Of a DNA stretch of 7,695 nucleotides, positions 1 through 6,436 are shown piece by piece. How positions within the stretch are numbered: position 1 is the first letter of the stretch; each line of letters begins with the position of its first letter. The notes under the pieces were generated by a model. The model saw nothing but the letters and a program-made list of their open reading frames with translations, made no database searches and was not told the DNA's origin. A program made the position numbers and the translations under genes. Origin of the DNA: an uncultured Bacteroidales bacterium (GTDB lineage Bacteria > Bacteroidota > Bacteroidia > Bacteroidales > Paludibacteraceae); assembly GCA_903899865.1 (NCBI GenBank), contig CAIUKZ010000025.1, positions 1 through 7,695 on the forward strand, given 5' to 3'.

Positions 1-171
1 AGACATCAAGAAATGAGTGTAAATGGCTATAAGAGTTTGGCTGGATTTTCATTTGGTGCCGGCATCAAACTCTACAAATTCCAAGTTGGATTTGCGTGGA
101 CTCAATTTCAACCGGGGATTAACTCCTACCAGTTTTCGATCAACACATCTTTGAATGAATTTAGAATGTAA
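1..171 (+). CDS. porQ: C-terminal end of a probable PorQ (T9SS outer-membrane protein), 5' truncated
   Basis: The frame is open from the first base and ends at TAA 169-171, giving the last 56 residues of a protein that begins outside the window. What is visible is a beta-barrel-like C-terminus: alternating hydrophobic and polar strands (SLAGFSFGAGIKLYKFQVGFAW) broken by a turn and closed by a last strand, QFSINTSLNEFRM. This resembles the end of PorQ, a barrel protein of roughly 300-350 residues that in Porphyromonas belongs, with PorU, PorV and PorZ, to the outer-membrane attachment complex that processes T9SS cargo and links it to the surface. The neighbour supports the call, since porQ directly upstream of cmk is a familiar Bacteroidota order. 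The next gene starts 4 bases after the stop. With only 56 residues, another PorV-like barrel cannot be excluded. Confidence 0.72.
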   Translation, partial: RHQEMSVNGYKSLAGFSFGAGIKLYKFQVGFAWTQFQPGINSYQFSINTSLNEFRM

Positions 172-175
172 TAGT

Positions 176-862
176 ATGTCAAAAAAAATTGTAGTGGCAA
201 TAGATGGATTCTCATCCTGTGGAAAAAGTACGATGGCCAAAGAATTGGCACGTACAAGTGGCTATATCTATGTGGACACAGGCGCCATGTACCGAGCAGT
301 TTCACTTTACTGTATCGAAAATGGACTGATGACAGATACCGACATGGATGTACATGAACTAGAGAAACAGATGCCAAACATGCATATCTCATTTCAATCC
401 TCCATTGAAGGAAAAACCGAGGTGTACCTCAATGGTGAAAATGTGGAGTCAAAAATTCGCACTTTAGCAGTTGCCAATGGTGCTAGTAGAGTTAGCACAT
501 TGGGATTTGTAAGAAGAGAGCTAGTACGCCAACAACAACTCATGGGACTCCAAAAAGGCATTGTGATGGATGGCAGAGACATTGGCACCGTGGTATTTCC
601 AAATGCTGAATTGAAAATCTTCCTAACTGCCGCACCTGAAATAAGAGCCCAACGCCGCTTTGCGGAGATGACAGAAAAGGGTGAAAATCAGAGCTTTGAG
701 GATGTATTGGCAAATGTGATTGAACGAGATGATAGAGACGTGAATCGAGCGGAAAGTCCATTGAGGAAAGCTGAAGATGCGATTGAAATAGACAATTCAA
801 CCATCACACTGGATGAACAGAGACAGATATTAAAAACATTGTTTGATCAAAAAGTGTTATAA
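176..862 (+). CDS. cmk: Cytidylate kinase (CMP/dCMP kinase)
   Basis: This cytoplasmic enzyme transfers phosphate from ATP to CMP or dCMP, feeding CTP/dCTP synthesis and nucleotide salvage. It has 228 residues, the normal length. Visible motifs are the P-loop GFSSCGKST (11-19), the CMP-domain signature DTGAMYRA (34-41), DGRDIGT (132-138), the conserved RAQRRFAEM (157-165), and the lid/CMP-contact region RDDRD with R191 and SPL (184-196), ending in the usual EIDNS stretch. An in-frame ATG at 155 would add seven residues and overlap the porQ end. The ATG at 176 is preferred because it gives the family-typical MSKKIVVAIDG start and leaves a 4-base gap to porQ. No Shine-Dalgarno sequence is evident, as is usual in Bacteroidota, so translation may be helped by coupling to porQ. 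Cys at the second P-loop SS-x position is, from memory, normal for this phylum. Confidence 0.97.
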   Translation: MSKKIVVAIDGFSSCGKSTMAKELARTSGYIYVDTGAMYRAVSLYCIENGLMTDTDMDVHELEKQMPNMHISFQSSIEGKTEVYLNGENVESKIRTLAVANGASRVSTLGFVRRELVRQQQLMGLQKGIVMDGRDIGTVVFPNAELKIFLTAAPEIRAQRRFAEMTEKGENQSFEDVLANVIERDDRDVNRAESPLRKAEDAIEIDNSTITLDEQRQILKTLFDQKVL

Positions 863-988
863 TTTGGCAATCAGCAGAACAACAATGAAGCACGAATCCA
901 GACAATAAAGTGAGACGTATTACAAATTGAAAAATGCTGACCCTCCAACAAAACAACACATTCACAATCAAATACGGTATTAGAAGAT
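863..988 (+). other. Intergenic gap between cmk and ispH, nothing recognised
   Basis: These 126 bases hold no convincing gene, hairpin terminator or promoter of the Bacteroidota type (TTG spaced from TAnnTTTG). The last part before ispH is A/C-rich with no ribosome-binding site. Read-through from cmk into ispH is therefore plausible but not shown. Confidence 0.6.
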
Positions 989-1867
989 ATGCCAAACATA
1001 GAAATTGACAAAAAATCTGGCTTTTGTTTTGGCGTGGTCAATGCCATATCCAAAGCCGAGGAAGAACTATCAAAGGGTGAAATACTCTATTGTCTAGGTG
1101 ATATTGTTCACAACGAACAAGAAGTAGAACGACTCACTCAAATGGGATTGATTACCATTGATCATGAGCAATTCAAAAAGCTTAAAAATGTAAAAGTGCT
1201 ACTACGGGCTCATGGCGAGCCACCCAGCACTTATGAAACGGCCGAAAAAAACAATATCACACTTGTAGATGCTTCCTGCCCTGTGGTACTCAGACTGCAA
1301 AACCGAATAAAAACCAGTTTTGAAACCAAACCCGATGACAGCACCCAAATAGTCATATATGGGAAAAATGGACATGCTGAGGTGAATGGTTTAGTGGGAC
1401 AGACAAACAACGAAGCCATTGTAATTGAAAACGAACAAGACCTTCACAAAATTGACTTCTCAAAAAATATTCGCCTTTTCTCACAAACCACCAAATCGCT
1501 CAGTGGCTTCCAACAGCTAGTAGAAACCATTTCCAAAAAGATAGACAAATCAGCAAATTTTCAACATCATGACACAATTTGCCGTCAAGTAGCGAACAGA
1601 ATGCCAAATATTACTACCTTTGCAAAAGAAAATGACATTATCATATTTGTAAGCGGAAAGAAGAGTTCTAACGGCAAAGTGCTGTATGAACACAGCAAGA
1701 AAATCAACCCAAACACCTTTATGGTATACGACCCTGAAGAAGTGCTGGATCTAGACATCGACTTAACAAAAAAGATTGGAATATGTGGTGCAACCTCCAC
1801 ACCCAATTGGCAAATGGAAGAAGTAGCCAAAAAGCTTCATAACTTGGCAGCCGTTTCAAAAAAATGA
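989..1867 (+). CDS. ispH: 4-hydroxy-3-methylbut-2-enyl diphosphate reductase (IspH/LytB)
   Basis: This cytoplasmic iron-sulfur enzyme reduces HMBPP to IPP and DMAPP, the last step of the MEP isoprenoid pathway, which supplies undecaprenyl carriers and quinone tails. The 292 residues are a normal compact length. The three cluster-ligating cysteines are present: C13 (GFCFGV), C97 (DASCPVV) and C198 (DTICRQV). The substrate-site residues are also present: H41 (VHNEQEV), H75 (RAHGEPP), H129 with catalytic E131 (GHAEVNG), T167/T168 (SQTTKS), SSN 226-228 and S270 in GATSTPNW. All expected catalytic positions are intact, so it should be active. The ATG at 989 gives the usual MPNIEIDKKSGFCFGV start. 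The gene lies 126 bases after cmk and could share its transcript. Its 3' end runs into A-rich repeat DNA. The reductant partner (flavodoxin/ferredoxin) is not in the window. Confidence 0.97.
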   Translation: MPNIEIDKKSGFCFGVVNAISKAEEELSKGEILYCLGDIVHNEQEVERLTQMGLITIDHEQFKKLKNVKVLLRAHGEPPSTYETAEKNNITLVDASCPVVLRLQNRIKTSFETKPDDSTQIVIYGKNGHAEVNGLVGQTNNEAIVIENEQDLHKIDFSKNIRLFSQTTKSLSGFQQLVETISKKIDKSANFQHHDTICRQVANRMPNITTFAKENDIIIFVSGKKSSNGKVLYEHSKKINPNTFMVYDPEEVLDLDIDLTKKIGICGATSTPNWQMEEVAKKLHNLAAVSKK

Positions 1868-1967
1868 AAAATGAGAAATGAAAAAAGAACAGTTTCTGTG
1901 ATTTAGTATTGATGTGTTTTGACTATATTGTCGTGCATCATTTTTGATTTTTCAATTTTTAATTTTG
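1861..1967. repeat. A-rich heptad repeats in inverted orientation after ispH
   Basis: At 1861-1888 the plus strand carries successive near-7-base units of the type ATGAAAA/ATGAGAA/ATGAAAAA. At 1937-1967 the complementary strand carries the same kind of units (TTAAAAA, TTGAAAAA, TCAAAAATGA). The two blocks are imperfect inverted copies around about 48 bases of unrelated sequence. They could form a weak, almost G+C-free stem, mark decayed repeat DNA, or be chance low-complexity sequence. The left block overlaps the ispH stop codon. No terminal target duplication or open reading frame is visible inside. Confidence 0.4.
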
Positions 1968-2091
1968 TGTCCTAGTTAGTAAAAATTTTCTCATTCGCTA
2001 TGGAATCTTAAAATCTCTGACAGTGTACTTTCAAAAACCAAAAATTATCATTTAATTCACATAAAGAAAACTTATTCAAACAAAAACACAA
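1868..2091 (+). promoter_or_regulatory. AT-rich upstream region of pfkA with a weak promoter candidate
   Basis: This 224-base gap separates ispH from pfkA and is the likeliest place for a pfkA promoter. An octamer TAATTTTG at 1960-1967 fits the Bacteroidota -7 consensus TAnnTTTG, but no -33 TTG element lies at a suitable distance: TTTG at 1943-1946 is too close and TTG at 1928-1930 too far. In DNA this AT-rich the match could be chance. Start of transcription near 1974 would leave a leader of about 118 bases. No riboswitch or strong terminator is recognised. Confidence 0.25.
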
Positions 2092-3075
2092 ATGAAGTAC
2101 GCAATTAATTGTATCGGAGTGCTCACCTCAGGTGGCGACTCCCCAGGAATGAATGCAGCTGTTAGATCAGTAACTCGTGCTGCCATTTTCAATGGCATTC
2201 GTGTAAAGGCCATCTATCGTGGCTACAAAGGACTCATTACGAATGAGATTGTAGAGTTCCAATCTCAGAATGTAAGCAACATCATCCAACAAGGAGGCAC
2301 CATTCTAAAAACAGCCCGCTCGGCTGAATTCAGAACTCCTGAAGGCAGGAAACTGGCTTATGACAACATGGTTAAAAACGAAATCGATGCTTTGGTGGTG
2401 ATTGGTGGCGATGGCACTTTCACTGGTGCTCGTATTTTTGCTCAAGAGTACAATGTGCCCATCATCGGTCTTCCGGGCACCATAGACAATGACCTCTATG
2501 GAACAGACTCCACCATTGGGTATGACACCGCTATGAATACCATTGTAGAAGCTATTGACAAAATCAGAGACACTGCATCGTCACACGAGCGCCTGTTTTT
2601 CATCGAAGTAATGGGACGTGACGCTGGATTTTTGGCACTCAATAGCGCCATTGCTTGTGGATGTGAGGCTGCCATCATTCCAGAGCGAGAAACCAATGTG
2701 GATCAACTGGACACATTTATTAAGAACGGGTTTAGAAAATCAAAAAACAGCAGCATGGTAATTGTTGCGGAAAGTGAAAAAACAGGCGGCGCCAATGAAC
2801 TAGCAGAAAGAGTGCGAAAAGAACATCCCGAGTATGATGTGCGAGTAACTATTTTGGGACATATACAACGTGGTGGATCTCCATCGGCTTATGACAGAAT
2901 ACTAGCAAGCAGAATGGGTGTAGCTGCAATAGATGCATTGATGGATGAGCAACGAAGCATCATGATAGGAATAGTAAATGATGTCATAGTTCATGTGCCA
3001 TTCAACAAAGCCATCAAAGACGACAAACCATTAAATGATGAACTCGTAAGCGTTCTACAGATATTATCGCTTTAG
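2092..3075 (+). CDS. pfkA: ATP-dependent 6-phosphofructokinase
   Basis: This cytoplasmic glycolytic enzyme converts fructose 6-phosphate and ATP to fructose 1,6-bisphosphate. It has 327 residues, close to the usual ~320. The ATP loop TSGGDSPGMN (12-21) and GGDGT (105-109) are present; glycine after GGD (G108), not aspartate, marks an ATP rather than a pyrophosphate enzyme. The catalytic segment PGTIDND places the base at D132 (E. coli D127). Substrate residues R76, R167, M174-G175-R176, E227, R251 and H257 in GHIQRGGSP are all present. Of the effector-site residues known in E. coli (R21, R25, R54, R154, K211, K213), equivalents R25, R29, R159, K216 and K218 are kept, but the R54 position reads S58. 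The ATG at 2092 gives the expected start, a few residues longer than E. coli. The gene is probably transcribed separately from ispH and ends 16 bases before a strong hairpin. Confidence 0.97.
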   Translation: MKYAINCIGVLTSGGDSPGMNAAVRSVTRAAIFNGIRVKAIYRGYKGLITNEIVEFQSQNVSNIIQQGGTILKTARSAEFRTPEGRKLAYDNMVKNEIDALVVIGGDGTFTGARIFAQEYNVPIIGLPGTIDNDLYGTDSTIGYDTAMNTIVEAIDKIRDTASSHERLFFIEVMGRDAGFLALNSAIACGCEAAIIPERETNVDQLDTFIKNGFRKSKNSSMVIVAESEKTGGANELAERVRKEHPEYDVRVTILGHIQRGGSPSAYDRILASRMGVAAIDALMDEQRSIMIGIVNDVIVHVPFNKAIKDDKPLNDELVSVLQILSL

Positions 3076-3091
3076 AAAAGCTTACAAAAAG

Positions 3092-3136
3092 CAAAGAAGG
3101 CTATTTGGATGATTTACTTCCAAATAGCCTTCTTTG
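3092..3136. terminator. Bidirectional intrinsic terminator between convergent genes
   Basis: Arm CAAAGAAGGCTATTTGGA (3092-3109) is perfectly complementary to 3119-3136 around the 9-base loop TGATTTACT, an 18-bp stem with no mismatch. It lies 16 bases after the pfkA stop and 12 bases after the stop of the facing OmpA-family gene. Read on the minus strand it is followed by C then TTTTT (complement of 3086-3090), a good terminator tail. On the plus strand the tail is weaker (TATT). It most likely ends transcripts from both sides. Confidence 0.88.
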
Positions 3137-3148
3137 TATTAAACGCTA

Positions 3149-5362
3149 CTACTTCCTAAAAAAGCCCTCTGGCAGTTCAGATAACTCCAACTTCTGTCCA
3201 TCAAAATACGGAAGTGGGTCAATGCTGTTGGCAGGTGCTAATTCTTCTAATACCTTTATTTCTGTACGTCTATTAAACCTATGTGCAGTCTCCTCACAGT
3301 CTTGCGCATCCTCTTCACATTTCACTTTTGGCATTGATTCACCATAACCTTTGGCTGTAATTCTTGAGGCATCAACCCCTTGTTTGAGCACATAGTCAAC
3401 GGCAGCATTCGCTCTTTTACGCGACAATTCCTCGTTGGATGCTTGAGACCCTACATTGTCGGTATGCGAACCAAGCTCCACCACAATGGGGAAATCTTTG
3501 AGTATCCTTACCAATTCATCCAAAGGAGCTTTGTTTTCACTCGTAACTTTCCATTGATTGGAAGGGTAGAGCATATCCTCTAGTTCCCATTTTTCTTTAG
3601 GTGCTTTTTCAAGATAAATCGGTTTGGGTACGTCAAAGGTGATATCACGTCCACGGTTAGTAAATACCTTGATTTTCATTTCGAGGTCTTTGCAATCCTC
3701 CTCAACAGCTTTTATAACATATTCACCCAGATCTTTGACATCAAAAACATATTCACCATCCTCAGCAGTCTTTCTTACCATCACTTCACCAGTACGTTTG
3801 TTCAACAGAAACACGGTAGCTCCGTGCAGGGGACTTTTAGTAGACCGATCTTTGACATAACCTTTGATGTGATGAAAGCGAGTTTGAACCGCATATTCAA
3901 ATTTGTAGATATTGTCATCTCCTGTACCTCTGTCAGATGTAAAATAACCTGTCAGTGCCGTAGAATCCTGAATCCATCCAAAATCATCACTGCTTGAATT
4001 GATAGGAAACCCTATGTGTTCGGGCTCGGCACTCGCAGTAGCAGCGCCAGCAATGGTTGTTTTATAAATATCCAACCCGCCAAAACCAGGCAGACCATCA
4101 GAACTAAAATACAGATTTCCATCAGCCGATAGGTAGGGGAACACTTCATTACCAGGAGTGTTGATATTAGCAGATAAGGGACGCGGAGAGGACCATCTTT
4201 CACTAACTGATTTCCGTTGACTAAAAAACAAATCATACTCACCTTTACCACCAGGCCTATTGCTACTAAACACCATCAATGTTCCTTTCTTATTTACAGC
4301 TGGGTGCATGTCTGAGTACTTTGCTGAGTCAGCAAAATCGATGCGATGATAATCGACCACATTGCCATTGGCGAAAACCCCTTCCATCAAACACAGACTA
4401 TTCAAAGTGTCAATTTTACCATTTATTTGGGTGTTGGCAGTAAAATACACTCCCCCCTTGGCATCAAAAGCAGCTGTTGAAACATTAAATTTCAACTTAG
4501 ATAAACCATTGACCAATGATTTTTTCTTAACACTGTCGGTGCCTACGTATCGAATACCTCTAGTAGGAGTTTGAGGATCAAAGTCGGGTTGGGCATCGCT
4601 CACAACCAATACAGGTGAAAACTTCTTTAATTTTGAAACACCTACCTGAGTAACAAAGCCATCCATATCCAAGTTTTTATGCAGGGTCTTATAGCTAATG
4701 TCTTTCAGGGGTGTAATCCATAATTTGGAGTACGAACGTCCATCCCAGTCAAACGCTCTTTGCATTTTCAAGGAAGGGCTATTGGATGTGTACACAAAAT
4801 AGTCCCCGACAATAGCGGGTGCATACTCTCTAAAATCGGTATTAAGGCATAAGATACTAATCCTCCAATCCACCGTGTCACCTTTGAGGATATTAATAGA
4901 ATCTTGATTTTGATACCCTCTTGCTTTTTCCTCATAGTTTGGAACACCTGCAAGCCAACTATTGGCGTTTTTGTATCTGCCTAGACGGGCATACATATCG
5001 GCAATACGCACTCGGAGTCGGTCATTAATGGCCTTTGGCTTCACCTTTGACAACAAGTACAAGAGTGATTCTGCACGCTTATACTCTCTCATCTGCCAAT
5101 AAATATCAATAAGTTTTCCTATCACATCATACCGTTGACTGGTGGTGTTGTTTCTCAAAAATGTCTCATAACACTCTGATGCTAACACATAGTTCTGATT
5201 AGCAGTGGCTTTGTCACCTTTTATGATCAATTCATCACCCGAATTTTGTCCAACAAAAGATGATTGAATAGCAGCAGAAAGGTGAATAGAAAAAGCGAAT
5301 GATAACACTATCAGCAAAAACAAACGAAAAAAAGTAAGTTTATACGTGAATTGGCGATTCAT
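3149..5362 (-). CDS. PorE-like OmpA-family protein (TPR, beta-propeller, CRD, OmpA domains)
   Basis: This is a predicted periplasmic or outer-membrane-associated protein of 737 residues. It starts with an N-terminal hydrophobic signal segment (about 8-31, LFLLIVLSFAF then a HLSAA cleavage region). Helical TPR-like repeats follow (about 42-145; ALASECYETFL-type helices, YKRAESLLYLLSK, RLGRYKNANSWLAG). Next come PD40/WD40-like propeller blades (about 165-490; HPAVNKKGTLMVFSSNRPGG, FPYLSADGNLYFSSDG, DDNIYKFEY). A carboxypeptidase-regulatory-like domain (about 497-577; HIKGYVKDRSTKSPLHGATV) leads to an OmpA C-terminal peptidoglycan-binding domain (about 590-705). In the last, SHTDNVGS supplies D635 and LSRKRANAA supplies R650, the diaminopimelate contacts known in OmpA; C682 and C689 may form a disulfide. 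This order matches PorE of the T9SS. Unlike a lipoprotein, the signal has no cysteine. ATG 5362 is preferred over an in-frame TTG at 5377. The gene sits 55 bases downstream of the porP-like gene. A paralog rather than the core PorE is quite possible. Confidence 0.9.
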   Translation of the reverse strand: MNRQFTYKLTFFRLFLLIVLSFAFSIHLSAAIQSSFVGQNSGDELIIKGDKATANQNYVLASECYETFLRNNTTSQRYDVIGKLIDIYWQMREYKRAESLLYLLSKVKPKAINDRLRVRIADMYARLGRYKNANSWLAGVPNYEEKARGYQNQDSINILKGDTVDWRISILCLNTDFREYAPAIVGDYFVYTSNSPSLKMQRAFDWDGRSYSKLWITPLKDISYKTLHKNLDMDGFVTQVGVSKLKKFSPVLVVSDAQPDFDPQTPTRGIRYVGTDSVKKKSLVNGLSKLKFNVSTAAFDAKGGVYFTANTQINGKIDTLNSLCLMEGVFANGNVVDYHRIDFADSAKYSDMHPAVNKKGTLMVFSSNRPGGKGEYDLFFSQRKSVSERWSSPRPLSANINTPGNEVFPYLSADGNLYFSSDGLPGFGGLDIYKTTIAGAATASAEPEHIGFPINSSSDDFGWIQDSTALTGYFTSDRGTGDDNIYKFEYAVQTRFHHIKGYVKDRSTKSPLHGATVFLLNKRTGEVMVRKTAEDGEYVFDVKDLGEYVIKAVEEDCKDLEMKIKVFTNRGRDITFDVPKPIYLEKAPKEKWELEDMLYPSNQWKVTSENKAPLDELVRILKDFPIVVELGSHTDNVGSQASNEELSRKRANAAVDYVLKQGVDASRITAKGYGESMPKVKCEEDAQDCEETAHRFNRRTEIKVLEELAPANSIDPLPYFDGQKLELSELPEGFFRK

Positions 5363-5417
5363 ACTATAGGTTTTCAAAATGAAAATTCGGACTATATTGA
5401 TTAAAAGACTAGGGAGA
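5363..5417 (-). other. Short gap between the porP-like and OmpA-family genes
   Basis: These 55 bases carry no promoter or terminator that stands out. A 5-bp inverted repeat TTTTC-AAAAT-GAAAA lies at 5371-5385 and the hexamer ACTATA occurs at 5363 and 5391; both may be chance. The spacing supports co-transcription. Confidence 0.4.
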
Positions 5418-6380
5418 TTAGTAATATCTTGGTGATAAGATATTAGAACGTCTGGTAGGAGTTACAAACTCATATCTGAGCATGATTTCGTGGGTGGCAC
5501 CAGCATATTTATTCAACAGAGAAATAGAGTAATCATACGCATAACCCAAACGAATAAAGTTCGAGATTTGAAACTCCGCCATTCCCACAATGGAACTGTT
5601 GGAACGGTAGCTAAACCCTAGTCCCACAGTATTTTGAATCCAAGCCGTAAGGTTCATATCTGCCTGAAAAGATGAGGTAGGTGCACCAACTGATTTTAAT
5701 AAAACCGATGGTTTCAAATCCAGGTATTCATTCACAGAAAAGTTATAGCCAGCACCTAAGAAATAATGAAAATTCTGACCAAATTTATTTCCGGTTTGGT
5801 TCGGATTATTTATATCGGGCCTAGTGCCAAGTAAGGAAGGTATGGAGAAATTGACATACCAATTGTGGGCAGAATACAACATACCGAAACCTGCAGTTGG
5901 GAGTATTCTATTTGCTTGATTTGAAAATGCAACATCATTATTGGAAATCTGATTTCCTGCAATATCTTTTCCAAAATCAAGTTTATTTGGATCAATGGAA
6001 TAGGCAAGTACCCCACCACTCAATCCAAATGTCAGAGAAGTGGTTTCAAAGGGTAAGCGATAGGAATAAAATGCCTGAAGTCCCGATGTGGTTTCTGCAC
6101 CCAACTGATCATTGTAGAACTGTGCGCCATAACCCACATTGGATTCGTTGCCACGCCTATCCCATGACAATGTGGTAGTAACGGGAGCTCCCTTTATTCC
6201 CATCCATTGATTGCGATATAATGCTGTCAATGAGTTCATCCCCCTATGTCCTGCGTAAGCAGGATTGACATTTAACATATTGAACATGTATTGAGAATAC
6301 ATAGGCATTTGAACGCCTTCCGCCCGTAGCACAGAGCTTGAGAAACATAAGCCCAACAAACACCAAAGAAAGTACTTCAT
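5418..6380 (-). CDS. PorP/SprF-family type IX secretion outer-membrane protein
   Basis: This 320-residue member of the PorP/SprF family (typical length 300-350) is a predicted outer-membrane beta-barrel. In Flavobacterium, SprF is needed for secretion of the adhesin SprB, and PorP-like proteins are associated with T9SS cargo that carries type B C-terminal domains. The start chosen, ATG 6380, gives a clean signal peptide (MKYFLWCLLGLCFSSSVLRA, cleavage probably after A20). ATGs at 6425 and 6404 would put up to 15 extra residues in front of it and are less likely. The mature N-terminus has the family signature QMPMYSQYMFNMLNVNPAYA followed by GHRGMNSLTALYRNQW, then repeated amphipathic strands. 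The C-terminus (MLRYEF, then SNILSPRYY) is also family-like. It lies between the adhesin gene (56 bases upstream) and the PorE-like gene (55 bases downstream), so it is probably the adhesin's partner. The exact ortholog (PorP or SprF) cannot be assigned. Confidence 0.93.
   Translation of the reverse strand: MKYFLWCLLGLCFSSSVLRAEGVQMPMYSQYMFNMLNVNPAYAGHRGMNSLTALYRNQWMGIKGAPVTTTLSWDRRGNESNVGYGAQFYNDQLGAETTSGLQAFYSYRLPFETTSLTFGLSGGVLAYSIDPNKLDFGKDIAGNQISNNDVAFSNQANRILPTAGFGMLYSAHNWYVNFSIPSLLGTRPDINNPNQTGNKFGQNFHYFLGAGYNFSVNEYLDLKPSVLLKSVGAPTSSFQADMNLTAWIQNTVGLGFSYRSNSSIVGMAEFQISNFIRLGYAYDYSISLLNKYAGATHEIMLRYEFVTPTRRSNILSPRYY
5422..5445. other. Small hairpin overlapping the end of the porP-like gene
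   Basis: TAATATCTT (5422-5430) and AAGATATTA (5437-5445) are perfectly complementary around the 6-base loop GGTGAT. The stem lies over the last codons (NILSPRYY) of the porP-like gene. It has only one G-C pair and no T-tract follows, so it is not a convincing terminator. It may be weak mRNA structure or a consequence of codon choice in a conserved peptide. Confidence 0.35.
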
Positions 6381-6436
6381 GGTATCTTTTAAATTTAAAA
6401 TCATTTTTAGTTTTGTGATTATCATTATATTCTATA
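6381..6436 (-). other. Leader between the adhesin gene and porP-like gene, with AT palindrome
   Basis: The 56 bases are almost wholly A+T. They contain a perfect 14-base palindrome TTTTAAATTTAAAA at 6387-6400, just upstream of the preferred porP-like start at 6380. No G-rich ribosome-binding site, terminator or TAnnTTTG promoter is seen. Low sequence complexity makes the palindrome weak evidence for any protein-binding site. Confidence 0.35.

Noticed and set aside
155..175. cmk start at ATG 155
   Set aside because: It overlaps the porQ coding end and adds seven residues not typical of the family; ATG 176 gives the standard N-terminus.
804..1053. Minus-strand open frames across the cmk-ispH gap
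   Set aside because: They overlap the ends of two certain genes, match no known family by eye, and have no supporting start signal.
5363..5377. Longer start of the PorE-like gene at TTG 5377
   Set aside because: The in-frame ATG at 5362 directly precedes a basic and hydrophobic signal-peptide region; the extra five residues add nothing and need a rare start codon.
5897..6178. Plus-strand open frame of 93 codons opposite the porP-like gene
   Set aside because: It lies wholly antisense to a well-supported gene, has no recognisable domain, and is explained by the strand shadow.
6381..6425. Longer start of the porP-like gene at ATG 6425 or 6404
   Set aside because: It would place up to 15 residues ahead of a clean signal peptide that begins at ATG 6380, which is atypical for an exported barrel protein.
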